64,000 nt of DNA, taken from Bacteroides ndongoniae (lineage in GTDB: Bacteria; Bacteroidota; Bacteroidia; Bacteroidales; Bacteroidaceae). This document shows, one piece after another, positions 33,043-40,973 of the stretch (position 1 is the first letter of the stretch; each line of letters begins with the position of its first letter). Location: the NCBI RefSeq assembly GCF_900108345.1, contig NZ_FNVV01000014.1, positions 1,223,663 through 1,287,662 on the forward strand, written 5' to 3'. The position numbers and the translations under genes were made by a program. Below the pieces are notes generated by a model that was not told the origin of the DNA, searched no databases, and worked only from the letters and a program-made list of their open reading frames with translations.

Positions 33043-34434
33043 TCAAACAGTCAACAAACTCAAATCAATATCTGGAATGACAACGTCTGCGATCTTATCC
33101 TTGACAAGAAATCCCATATAAAGCGGAATGGTAAGTACTTCTCCCTCGCGCCCTACATTATACTGGCCCAGCTTAATTGCATGGCTGACATGATATACGT
33201 CCTTGTTCTTAAGAACCGTGGTCATGCTTTTGGTCTTACCACTCTTAGCCTTCACTTCAAGAATAACGCATTCCCCCTTGAATCTTATCAGGAAGTCTAA
33301 CTCAAGCCCACTATCCTTATGGAAATAATACAGTTTTTGCCCGGACTTACACAAAAAATCGGCCATGAGATTCTCGAAGATTGCTCCTTTGTATCCAAGA
33401 AGATTCCCCTTCAGGATGTCTGCCTGCGTGCCATAGTCAAGCATAGCCATAAGAAGACCTATATCTGTAGTATATATTTTGAAACTGTCTTTAATGGAAT
33501 TACCCTCTAATGGCAGTTCCGTAATCTGTGTGTTATAGCACCTCCTGACTACCCCTGCATCCTCCAGCCATTGGATGCTACCGATATATTGTGAAGCCCT
33601 TCCTCCTTTCCGGACGATGGAATACTGAAACTTCTTGTTTTCCTTAGCCAATTGCTTGGGTATAGACTCAAAACATTCGCGAATACGAGGTTTATCTGCA
33701 TCATCCGCATATTTAACCATATCCTCTTCGTATCCGGCTATAAGATTGCGCTGCACCTTATATATAAGCTCAATATTTTTGGTTTTAAGAAAACAATTCA
33801 CCACTTCCGGCAAACCTCCGACAATGACATATCTGTACAGCAGCTCCATCATAGCTTTATGAATCCCACTTGGAACAGCCCTTTCGTTTTCAAAACATGA
33901 TTTAACGGAATCAATAACCATATCACTGATTCCGTTTGCCCATAAAAATTCCTCAAAATCCAGTGGATACATATCAATCACAGTCTCATACCCTACAGGA
34001 ACAGAATCTTGTCCTTCTCCCTCCTCCTTATTTTTTTTACTTCTTCCGTATCCTTTCACACCTAAAAGAGAGCCTGTCGCAATAACATCAAAACGACCGT
34101 CTATATGAAATGATTTCAAGGCTGTCCGTGCTTCCTTACACTCCTGAATCTCGTCAAGGATAATGCAGGTTTTCCCATCGATGAAACGACTGCCAGGAAT
34201 CAAAGCCGAAAGGTTGAGGACAATCGTATCGACATCCATATTGCCGGTAAAAGCAGACTTTTTATCTGGTTCAAGAATGAAGTTCATATAAACCACGCTC
34301 TCGTAGTTCTCCTTTGCAAATTTCCGGACGATATATGTCTTTCCACACTGACGAATACCTTTTATAACAAGAGGCTTTTTATTCTCAGACTTTTTCCACT
34401 TGGCCAAATATGTTTCTATCTTCCTTTTAAGCAT
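33043..34434 (-). CDS. AAA ATPase with DUF4143 nuclease-like C-terminus
   Basis: About 463 residues. The N-terminal AAA_14 domain has Walker A IKGIRQCGKTYIVRKFA (near residue 27 from this start) and Walker B CIILDEIQECKEA, followed by ATGSLLGV sensor-like residues. The DUF4143 C-terminal part ends in a PD-(D/E)xK-like pattern (LELDFLIRFKGECVILEVKAK). Many Bacteroidota genomes carry numerous such ATPases; their role is not known. Starts at 34458 and 34434 are both in frame; MLKRKIETYL at 34434 is the usual family beginning. The gene is bracketed by ~183-bp direct repeats, and the copy upstream holds four units of a 32-bp repeat where its promoter should lie. Confidence 0.9.
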   Translation of the reverse strand: MLKRKIETYLAKWKKSENKKPLVIKGIRQCGKTYIVRKFAKENYESVVYMNFILEPDKKSAFTGNMDVDTIVLNLSALIPGSRFIDGKTCIILDEIQECKEARTALKSFHIDGRFDVIATGSLLGVKGYGRSKKNKEEGEGQDSVPVGYETVIDMYPLDFEEFLWANGISDMVIDSVKSCFENERAVPSGIHKAMMELLYRYVIVGGLPEVVNCFLKTKNIELIYKVQRNLIAGYEEDMVKYADDADKPRIRECFESIPKQLAKENKKFQYSIVRKGGRASQYIGSIQWLEDAGVVRRCYNTQITELPLEGNSIKDSFKIYTTDIGLLMAMLDYGTQADILKGNLLGYKGAIFENLMADFLCKSGQKLYYFHKDSGLELDFLIRFKGECVILEVKAKSGKTKSMTTVLKNKDVYHVSHAIKLGQYNVGREGEVLTIPLYMGFLVKDKIADVVIPDIDLSLLTV

Positions 34435-34488
34435 AGTTTCTTCGATTAACCTTTGCAAATTTACATTTTTCCAAGCGAATAAACAAAA

Positions 34489-34673
34489 GCCATTACACTT
34501 TTTCGAACGAATAAATAAGGTTTGCTACATTTTTTGGAACGAATATGATCAATCCCTTCACAATTTTCAAGGCGAGCCAAACAGTTCGAATAAGAATCAA
34601 AGCAGATATTCAGCATTGACAAGTTAGCGAGGATTATTCTCATGGTTAGAAAACGGAGGGAGAAACAGTAAGG
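34489..34673. repeat. ~183-bp direct repeat, copy 2, upstream of DUF4143 ATPase gene
   Basis: Partner of 32791-32973. CGAAT-like anchors lie at 34476, 34508, 34540 and 34573 (last is CGAG), a period of 32-33 bp, each in a TTTTT-CAAGCGAATAAA-like context. The array starts in the ATPase 5' region, so it overlaps the expected promoter or operator. Confidence 0.85.
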
Positions 34674-34859
34674 CTGTAAAAAGTTAAGATAATATCTAAC
34701 TAAGGTAGTTATTTATGCTACATAAAGATATAACAGTGATTGTACTTAAACATAGAAAGTAATCATTCTATTTTCCGCCACGACAATTTTACCGGCTGTT
34801 TTTCAGCCAATAAAATAAAAATATCCGCAAGAAAATATTTTTATTTTAACATTCCGGCT

Positions 34860-34890
34860 CATTAGTGTCCAATAAAAATAGACACTAATG
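34860..34890 (-). terminator. Terminator of the two-gene membrane module
   Basis: CATTAGTGTC (34860-34869) pairs with GACACTAATG (34881-34890). Another inverted repeat of AAAATAAAAATAT type lies just left (about 34806-34842). It lies 18 bases after the stop of the 418-residue gene. Confidence 0.75.
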
Positions 34891-34908
34891 AAATAGTTAT
34901 ATTTATTT

Positions 34909-36165
34909 TCATTGAGATGTTTTTAAAAGAAGTTCAAATGTTTCATCAATAAGATGGCGATTCTCAATTGCTTTTATGGAACATTTCCCTTCATCAAAAT
35001 ATATTACAGTCTGAGTAACAGCCTCCCGTGCAAACTGATACCATATAGCTATGTTTATTGCGAATGGATTCCCCTGATATGCAGCAACCTTGCCTATATT
35101 ACCTGCAACAGCTACAGAATAAGCTATAAAAAATATTTTTTTCTTTTTTTGTTCATTCTTCACACGGATATAATCTCTTTCAAATAATGGTAATGTAGAA
35201 TCACTTTCTTTATGCATTGTAAAGAAACAATAAATATCAACAACTATATTTATTACAAGTCTACATGTAGACATTGTAGCTAAATGTCGCAGGTCATAAC
35301 CTTGTTCATACATATAAGTGACCAGTTCACCAATTGTTCTTTCTTTTTCACCCAAACTACCAACTTGAAACATTCTTAGAACAGACGTTCCAGGAATTGG
35401 AATCCCCTGTTTTGTGAATACATCTGAAATAATATGACCTAACCATAAGAAAGGTGCATAAAATATCTTTTTTAGATCTGACTCAATAACCTTATCAATA
35501 TGAAGTACTCCATTCTTATCTATGTATGAAAATGTTCCAGAAACAATATCCTTAATACCCCATATAAGTCCTAAAATGCTTGGATCATGTCCTAGACTAT
35601 ATACTCTATGGTTTTTGGGATACATACCAGGAATATTTTCTTTAATTGACGCATCATAATTAACATGAAACCATTTCTCTAATGTCTTTATCCACTTAGC
35701 CTCCTTACCGTCATTTGTTGTGCCTATTTTCTTAAATATAGTTGTTAAAGGACTACCCTCACAATGAACTTTCTCTCCATTAAGTTTTATATCCATAGTT
35801 TTGGGGACTTTGACAAGTACAAAATCAACAATTACAGCCAAACCACCAGCAAGACAAGCTACTAATAAATCCACGTTATTAACATCAAGTGCTTTATCTG
35901 CCTCAGTCTTACTATTAACAGAAAATAATATAGAATCTATTTCTGTATTAATCTGCTGAATGTCCTCTATAGTTGACTCAGAAGACATGTTCGATTCATC
36001 AATCCCCGCTTTATCAAAAAGTGATTTAATTCTATTATTTAATTCTTCTAATTTTTTGTCATCTTCTTTTATATCTGAAGCGAGAACTGATGTTTGTTTT
36101 TTTACCGCAAAAATATCTTTTTGAAGATCAGAAATTCTATTTGATAAACTATGAAAATCCTCCAT
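34909..36165 (-). CDS. Unrecognised membrane protein, second gene of a two-gene module
   Basis: 418 residues, not recognised. Residues ~5-55 are a charged coiled coil, and ~98-120 a hydrophobic segment (LLVACLAGGLAVIVDFVLVKVP in part). The rest is mixed, with hydrophobic stretches near 195-212, 236-250, 300-316 and 343-360. NHRVYSLGHDPSILG (near 185-199) and WLGHIISDVFTKQGIPIPG (near 241-259) resemble the His/Asp spacing of YdjM/DUF457 membrane-bound metal hydrolases (H..TH; H..D..T..G), so a membrane-embedded hydrolase is possible; this is weak inference. Strongly AT-rich. It starts one base after the stop of the preceding gene, so the two are surely co-translated. Candidate defence or toxin module; no proof. 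Confidence 0.8.
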   Translation of the reverse strand: MEDFHSLSNRISDLQKDIFAVKKQTSVLASDIKEDDKKLEELNNRIKSLFDKAGIDESNMSSESTIEDIQQINTEIDSILFSVNSKTEADKALDVNNVDLLVACLAGGLAVIVDFVLVKVPKTMDIKLNGEKVHCEGSPLTTIFKKIGTTNDGKEAKWIKTLEKWFHVNYDASIKENIPGMYPKNHRVYSLGHDPSILGLIWGIKDIVSGTFSYIDKNGVLHIDKVIESDLKKIFYAPFLWLGHIISDVFTKQGIPIPGTSVLRMFQVGSLGEKERTIGELVTYMYEQGYDLRHLATMSTCRLVINIVVDIYCFFTMHKESDSTLPLFERDYIRVKNEQKKKKIFFIAYSVAVAGNIGKVAAYQGNPFAINIAIWYQFAREAVTQTVIYFDEGKCSIKAIENRHLIDETFELLLKTSQ

Positions 36166-36166
36166 A

Positions 36167-37177
36167 TTATGCTGCGTCTTTAACTAATTTCTCTAGAATC
36201 TTAATGCTTTCTTCTAGACTTTTTATTTTCTTTTTGTTCTTTTCATTAGCTGTTTTAAGTTTAATAACTTCCGATTTCAATTGACTTACCTGTTGATTAA
36301 TATTTAAAAGTATCTGTTGAAAATACGATGTATCCTTTTGTATTGCTAAAACTATTTCTTTAAGCACTACTTGTAATTTTGCTGCTTCAGATAAAACTGC
36401 ATTGGAACCAAGTGATGCTATTGAAACACCTACAGCAGCACCTGCAGTTGCACCTAGTAAAGAGCCGCCACCAACTAATACGGCAATACCTCCTGCCATA
36501 CCAAATCCACCAGCAGCTACGGCACCACCACCAAGTGCTGCAAGACCGGCAGAAATTGCAGCAGCACCAGACAAACCATTTGCTGCAAAAAAAGCAATTA
36601 TCTCATATTGAAATGTAACTATTGCAATTAAAAGTACAACAATTCCTATTCCAGCCCCCATTGCAACTTTTGTCCAATAACCTGAAAGTTTTTTTACAGC
36701 TAATTTATGAGAATTTTCAAATACTTTAATATATTTCTTATCAATACAAAGAATATCAGCAATTTCATCGAGAGTTTCTTGCCTTACCTTTTTATCAATA
36801 GCCAATCCTTTAAAAGGCTTATAGGCTTCCTTATTATCACTTAACGGATAGTATGGTGAATATAAAACACATTCTAAAAACACCATATACTTCCATACTT
36901 TATTCTGAGCATTTATATCTAATCTATTTATTTTAGTTTTCAAATCTAAATTACTTAATTTAATCTGTGACGAATTACCTCCAAATGATTTCAGATAATC
37001 ATCAATAGATTTATCCCATGTATTCAACCAAAGTTGCTTTTGGCCTCTCTTATTTGAACCTAAAATTAGCTTCTTTTTACCCTCTTCATGTACATCATTG
37101 AATGTTAATTTTCTTTGTAGAGCAAAAAGAATCTCGCTTTGTTCTACAGTCAATCCAAAAACTGATTTTTTTTCCAT
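36167..37177 (-). CDS. Unrecognised membrane protein with glycine-rich segment, first gene of a two-gene module
   Basis: 336 residues, not recognised. Residues 1-165 are a mixed soluble domain (starts MEKKSVFGLTVEQSEILFAL). A membrane helix lies near 170-198, followed by a Gly/Ala-rich hydrophobic stretch at 200-256 with glycine-zipper spacing (GGAVAAGGFGMAGG, GGGSLLGATAGAAVG), and a Lys/Glu coiled coil at 265-335. Glycine-zipper stretches can insert in membranes and oligomerise, as in pore-forming effectors. The coiled coil could pair with the N-terminal coiled coil of the partner gene one base downstream. Very AT-rich compared with host genes. Expression would start in the structured gap 37178-37579. 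Confidence 0.8.
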   Translation of the reverse strand: MEKKSVFGLTVEQSEILFALQRKLTFNDVHEEGKKKLILGSNKRGQKQLWLNTWDKSIDDYLKSFGGNSSQIKLSNLDLKTKINRLDINAQNKVWKYMVFLECVLYSPYYPLSDNKEAYKPFKGLAIDKKVRQETLDEIADILCIDKKYIKVFENSHKLAVKKLSGYWTKVAMGAGIGIVVLLIAIVTFQYEIIAFFAANGLSGAAAISAGLAALGGGAVAAGGFGMAGGIAVLVGGGSLLGATAGAAVGVSIASLGSNAVLSEAAKLQVVLKEIVLAIQKDTSYFQQILLNINQQVSQLKSEVIKLKTANEKNKKKIKSLEESIKILEKLVKDAA

Positions 37178-37579
37178 TGTATATAAATAATTTAAGTTTC
37201 ACATGTAATACTTTCCTAGAAGTTAGAAGTTATCACTCCGCTTTGCTTTGTTAGAAGTTAAAGCTGATAGACTTGCAAAAGGGAAAATTGGCAGTAACAG
37301 GTCTATTGACTTTTAACTTCTAAGCCCACCTTAGTGGGCGATAACTTCTTCTAACTCCTTTAACTCCTGCAAGTTTCGCACTTGCGAAACTTGAGATAAG
37401 TTTATATATGTATATCTGTATGTCTGTAAGTCCTCTCTGCGTATCTACTACTAGAGATACTTTGGCATTATGAAAATACATACTTTCACCAAAGAGTATC
37501 TGTCATCGTAGTTTCTAAACTATCTTCATACTAAGTTCCCCTTTCAGATTCTTCTAACCCAACAGTGATTCACTGCTTC
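37178..37579. other. Gene-free gap with nested inverted repeats
   Basis: It contains GTTAGAAGTTATC (37223-37235) against GATAACTTCTTCTAAC (37340-37355), an inner TAGAAGTTAAA against TTTTAACTTCTA (about 37252-37322), the hairpin GCCCACC-TT-AGTGGGC (37324-37339), and AAGTTTCGCA-CT-TGCGAAACTT (about 37371-37392). Downstream, AGATACTTTGG pairs with CCAAAGAGTATCT around 37455-37503. No coding frame is supported. Confidence 0.6.
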
Positions 37580-37900
37580 CTACATATAATCGGACAAATC
37601 ACCATCAAGCAGATACTTTTTCTCATCTTCGTCATAATAAAAATCAACAAAATTTCCCTTTAAACCATTTATAACTTCACCAATCATCTTTCTAGAAAGC
37701 CTTTCACAATCAAAATATACATATACATCATCGGTTATGTCTACATCATACTTCTTACCGTGCCTATCTTTTACAGTTGCAAATACCCAATGAATATAAC
37801 TGTTTTCAATGTGATTTCCTGTTCTATATTCCACTCTCTCATTTACTCCATCTTCAATCCAAACTACCTTACCTCGCATACAAGTCCTTTTCAATTTCAC
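37580..37900 (-). CDS. Small protein of unknown function
   Basis: 106 residues, acidic, mostly beta-strand by pattern (GKVVWIEDGVNERVEYRTG, IHWVFATVKDRHGKKYDVDIT). No signal peptide, membrane segment or known motif. It may be an SH3-like or OB-like small domain, but that is a guess. It reads in the same direction as the two-gene membrane module 400 bases downstream and is preceded by a 380-base gap with a -7 box at 38184-38191, which could be its promoter with a ~280-base leader. Confidence 0.6.
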   Translation of the reverse strand: MKLKRTCMRGKVVWIEDGVNERVEYRTGNHIENSYIHWVFATVKDRHGKKYDVDITDDVYVYFDCERLSRKMIGEVINGLKGNFVDFYYDEDEKKYLLDGDLSDYM

Positions 37901-38183
37901 AAATTAACTAAAAAAAGCGTGAGCCCCTTGCCTCCTCCCTTCATCAAAATCAGGCATCGCCAAACGCCTCGTAGAAATGAATAAAGAAACAATACTCACG
38001 CCGTATTGATATGTAAGTAATCCATACTGGCATAAGCCAATATGGGCATACATATACAAACACGAATGAGCGCCATATTGTCTCTATCCTTCTACTTTGA
38101 AATTTGGCGATTTCGATTTTAGGATAAAGCAAAAAACGCTTTCTTATGTAAACATATTGACCGCTTAGGCAGTCAATACACTG

Positions 38184-38191
38184 CAAATATA
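38184..38191 (-). promoter_or_regulatory. -7 promoter box reading left into a gene-free gap
   Basis: On the minus strand this is TATATTTG, followed by CAGTG, a clean Bacteroidota -7 element. The nearest supported gene downstream starts at 37900, 280 bases away. The gap 37901-38280 otherwise shows nothing I can name. Confidence 0.45.
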
Positions 38192-38280
38192 CGTTTTTGT
38201 TCAATATGGCACTCTTTTTTCATCAAATTATTTTTGCTTTTATTCAGTTCTATTCAGCGATTTAAAATATACACAGTTCC

Positions 38281-39165
38281 CTACTCGTATTGTCTATACA
38301 TATCTCTAACAATCCCACGCATTTTGTCTATTAAAAAATCCGGAGCAAGGATTTTCAAAGCTGAGCCATACGAAAGCAACTCCTGTACAAAATCGAGTGT
38401 GGGACGTAACCTCATACGAAACGTCATAGAGAGTTCATCCTGCGACATAAGAACCTGACTATGATGAAGGGGACGGGTCTTGATATAGTTACCTTGCTGC
38501 AGATTGAATCTCAACACAACATCTTCTACTGGGGTATCGTCGCGAATAATGCCGTAAGTATCGTCAAACAAGACTTGTGGTAATTTGCCCGACTGCATCT
38601 TGAAGCCTTCGCGGCTGACTTCCGCACTGCCCATACGATCGAACGAATACACCCGTAATCCTTCCCGTTCCCTGCAAAAGCCAACCAGATACCAACGCTG
38701 TTTGAAGAACTTCACAAAATAAGGCTCCACTGTAAACGTATGAGCTTCGGCCCAATAGGAATGATAGACAAGCGTGATACACTTATTCTTCATCATCGCT
38801 TCAGTTATAGCATCCAGATGTTCCTCGCCACCAAAAGTGGTTTCCAATACAATCCGGTCGGCCAACTTTTTACGCCGTGCAATCACATCAGAAGAAGAAG
38901 CAGTTTGGATAAGCCACTGATTCAATGCCGAACGATTAAGCATTTCGGGAGAATCAATATAATATTCGTTTGTACGACGATCACATTCTATGTTGATGTC
39001 AAACATCTCTTCGGCCATCCGCTTATATTTCATAAAGGTATTGCGATGCAATTCCATGCCGTACTCTCCACTATACTCCTGCCAGGCATCCTGTATTTCT
39101 GCCAGTCTGGCACGTTTGCGGCGCAACAACAAGCTTACCAACCATATACTTATCCGGTTTTTCAT
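38281..39165 (-). CDS. WYL-domain transcriptional regulator
   Basis: 294 residues. An N-terminal winged-helix-like region (about 1-80, ARLAEIQDAWQEYSGEYGMELHRNTF in part) is followed by the WYL domain (~120-200: ITLVYHSYWAEAHTFTVEPYFVKFFKQRWYLVGFC in part, with the Arg/Tyr ligand-pocket residues) and a C-terminal WCX-like domain (VVLRFNLQQGNYIKTRPLHHSQ). WYL regulators bind nucleotides or nucleic acids and many control phage-defence genes. It lies next to, and reads toward, the AT-rich module at 34909-37900. Promoter-like TATTTTTG on the minus strand is at 39200-39207. Confidence 0.9.
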   Translation of the reverse strand: MKNRISIWLVSLLLRRKRARLAEIQDAWQEYSGEYGMELHRNTFMKYKRMAEEMFDINIECDRRTNEYYIDSPEMLNRSALNQWLIQTASSSDVIARRKKLADRIVLETTFGGEEHLDAITEAMMKNKCITLVYHSYWAEAHTFTVEPYFVKFFKQRWYLVGFCREREGLRVYSFDRMGSAEVSREGFKMQSGKLPQVLFDDTYGIIRDDTPVEDVVLRFNLQQGNYIKTRPLHHSQVLMSQDELSMTFRMRLRPTLDFVQELLSYGSALKILAPDFLIDKMRGIVRDMYRQYE

Positions 39166-39199
39166 ACTTCATATATTATTCTATCCAATTTTTTGTGCA

Positions 39200-39252
39200 C
39201 AAAAATAGCGAAAGGATGCATCATTTTCGTGTGCAAGCTACCAATATCTTTG
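39200..39252. promoter_or_regulatory. Divergent -7 boxes between WYL gene and 39291 gene
   Basis: Minus-strand TATTTTTG (39200-39207) faces the WYL gene and plus-strand TATCTTTG (39245-39252) faces the gene at 39291. Starts would be about 20 bases apart, so a WYL dimer bound between could control both. No ideal -33 was found for either. Confidence 0.5.
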
Positions 39253-39290
39253 CACCAATAAAAGGAATCAAACTAATATACAAAAAAACG

Positions 39291-39569
39291 ATGAAAGGAA
39301 TCATTCAAAAAATCGAGCATGGTATCTATACACATACCTATTACGCTAATCAAAAAGAATTTGGCTATTTCGTAATAGCCAAGTTAACAAACAATGAGAT
39401 TGTGGATATCACCCAAGAAATGCGTCATCATTTCTCAATTCACCAGTTCAAGAACAGGACCATACGTAAATTAAACAACAGACTGAAAGGAAGGTGTATC
39501 TATTATCAATACAACACGTACATCATGTTGAATACGCCTTACCCAAAAACATTTAACCCAAGCCGATAG
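39291..39569 (+). CDS. Small basic protein of unknown function
   Basis: 92 residues, basic, starting MKGIIQKIEHGIYTHTYYANQKEFGYFVIAKLTNNEIVDI in part. No signal peptide or recognised domain. The ATG at 39291 follows a TATCTTTG -7 box at 39245-39252 with a 39-base leader; the frame is open to 39195, which would overlap the promoter. It is divergent from the WYL gene. It may share a transcript with the lipoprotein gene 51 bases downstream. Confidence 0.65.
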   Translation: MKGIIQKIEHGIYTHTYYANQKEFGYFVIAKLTNNEIVDITQEMRHHFSIHQFKNRTIRKLNNRLKGRCIYYQYNTYIMLNTPYPKTFNPSR

Positions 39570-39620
39570 AACAAAACCATCGAAATAAAAGCAAAAAACA
39601 AATTTAAAAACAACAGAATA

Positions 39621-40292
39621 ATGAAAAGGTTATTGAACATTATCACAGTACTTATGATCATCGTCTTAGGTACCGGATGCAGAAATGACGAAACGGGTGT
39701 AATTTATACCCGAACAGACGGGGAATTCCTGACAGCCATACAAATGTTTGAAAACGGGAAAATACTTGTTTCAGGAATACCATTGTGGAAGTTCGATGAA
39801 AACGAAGACCTATACATGTGTTACGGACAAACAATGTTAGCAGCCAATTATCAAAAGGGTGACGGATTTGCATACCTCATGAACGGTACTGACACCACGA
39901 ACGAGCGTATTTATTTCGAAAAAGATGGCATCAAAATTCAAAATCAAATCTACAAACCGGATAAAAGAGTTAAAAGGATAGAGCCTAAAGGGAAATATGG
40001 CGGCAAATGTTATGCAGCCAGCAATGATGAAGGAGGTGCTTTTCTGGTATTTATCAACGACAAGAAGCTGTTATTTCTGAGTTATAACACACACAGAATC
40101 ACTAAGAAGACCTTTAGTAATTATACTATATCTGATAAGAAGATTCTCGCTGACGAACTGAACATGGTATTCAAAGACGAAGGAGACGAACGATTGATTA
40201 TGGACAACGATTGGACAACAATCATCTTCAAATATAAAGAGAACATGGATGATTACACTCTATGGGACAAAATATTATCAAACGAAAATTAA
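39621..40292 (+). CDS. Hypothetical lipoprotein
   Basis: 223 residues with a lipoprotein signal (lipobox LGTGC, cysteine at residue 20), then a beta-rich domain with several short repeats of the form NGKILVSGIPLWKFDENEDLYM. It should be membrane-anchored facing the periplasm. I do not recognise the family. Purine-rich sequence (AACAACAGAATA) precedes the ATG as is common in Bacteroides, which rarely use strong Shine-Dalgarno sites. The next gene starts 8 bases after its stop. Confidence 0.75.
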   Translation: MKRLLNIITVLMIIVLGTGCRNDETGVIYTRTDGEFLTAIQMFENGKILVSGIPLWKFDENEDLYMCYGQTMLAANYQKGDGFAYLMNGTDTTNERIYFEKDGIKIQNQIYKPDKRVKRIEPKGKYGGKCYAASNDEGGAFLVFINDKKLLFLSYNTHRITKKTFSNYTISDKKILADELNMVFKDEGDERLIMDNDWTTIIFKYKENMDDYTLWDKILSNEN

Positions 40293-40300
40293 AAAGCCTT

Positions 40301-40693
40301 ATGTACATTCAACCCCAAAAAACTCAACGAAAAAAGAACCTTATCAACGAACTATGTATTCTGATGAACCGAAAGAAAATATACACACGCACACTGATAG
40401 ATCCTCTTTCGGTGATGATAGGGATAGTCATCGTCCCGACCATCTACAAACTTTTGGAACTGTTTTATCAGACGGACGGTAGAAGCGCTATTCGAGAAAT
40501 GCGAATAGACATTGGTGGCGACTCATCAATACTGATTTTTGTCATCTTATGCTCACTCATCGTCTTATGCTATCTGAACTTTCTAAATAGGAAAGATGAA
40601 AAACAAAAAGAAGAGCGCCTTATACAGGAAGCACAAAAACAATTGGATAACCCGGATATAAAAGCCGTACTTTCCTTATTGAGGAAAGGATAA
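40301..40693 (+). CDS. Small membrane protein of unknown function
   Basis: About 130 residues. Two hydrophobic segments (IDPLSVMIGIVIVPTIYKLL near 35-55 and SILIFVILCSLIVLCYLNFL near 76-95) flank a short loop, and a charged C-terminal helix follows (RKDEKQKEERLIQEAQKQL). The in-frame ATG at 40262 overlaps the lipoprotein gene by 31 bases; the ATG at 40301 fits the spacing better. The alternative start at 40361 (MNRKKIY) would keep both membrane helices. Function unknown. Confidence 0.6.
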   Translation: MYIQPQKTQRKKNLINELCILMNRKKIYTRTLIDPLSVMIGIVIVPTIYKLLELFYQTDGRSAIREMRIDIGGDSSILIFVILCSLIVLCYLNFLNRKDEKQKEERLIQEAQKQLDNPDIKAVLSLLRKG

Positions 40694-40719
40694 AACAGAA
40701 AAATACAATTATAACAAAA

Positions 40720-40796
40720 TGTCATTCTGAATAAAGCCGAAGAATTTAAAGGAACAAGTAGCATTTTTAAGATTCTTCGCTTTGCTCAGAATGACA
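40720..40796. repeat. Palindromic REP-like element (TCATTCTGA type)
   Basis: TGTCATTCTGA...AAGCCGAAGAATTTAAA on the left pairs imperfectly with TTTAAGATTCTTCGCTTT...TCAGAATGACA on the right across 40720-40796. This word is a widespread bacterial intergenic palindrome. Confidence 0.75.
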
Positions 40797-40973
40797 AAAT
40801 GTTAGTCCGTAAAAGAGTTTCCGGACAGTTTCCGCTTTGCAAAGATGAGTTTTTCTGTTTCAGACGGCGTTCTTTAGTATAGAAAATATTTCGCATAACA
40901 CCTTTTTAACAGTCAAGTACACTGATTTCACGTCCTTTTGCTTATCTTTGAAGCCTAAACTATGTAATCAAAT

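Noticed and set aside
37950..38204. 84-residue frame on the minus strand in the gap before the WYL gene
   Set aside because: Cys/Tyr-rich translation without a recognisable fold; its ATG lies upstream of the -7 box at 38184-38191 that would have to transcribe it.
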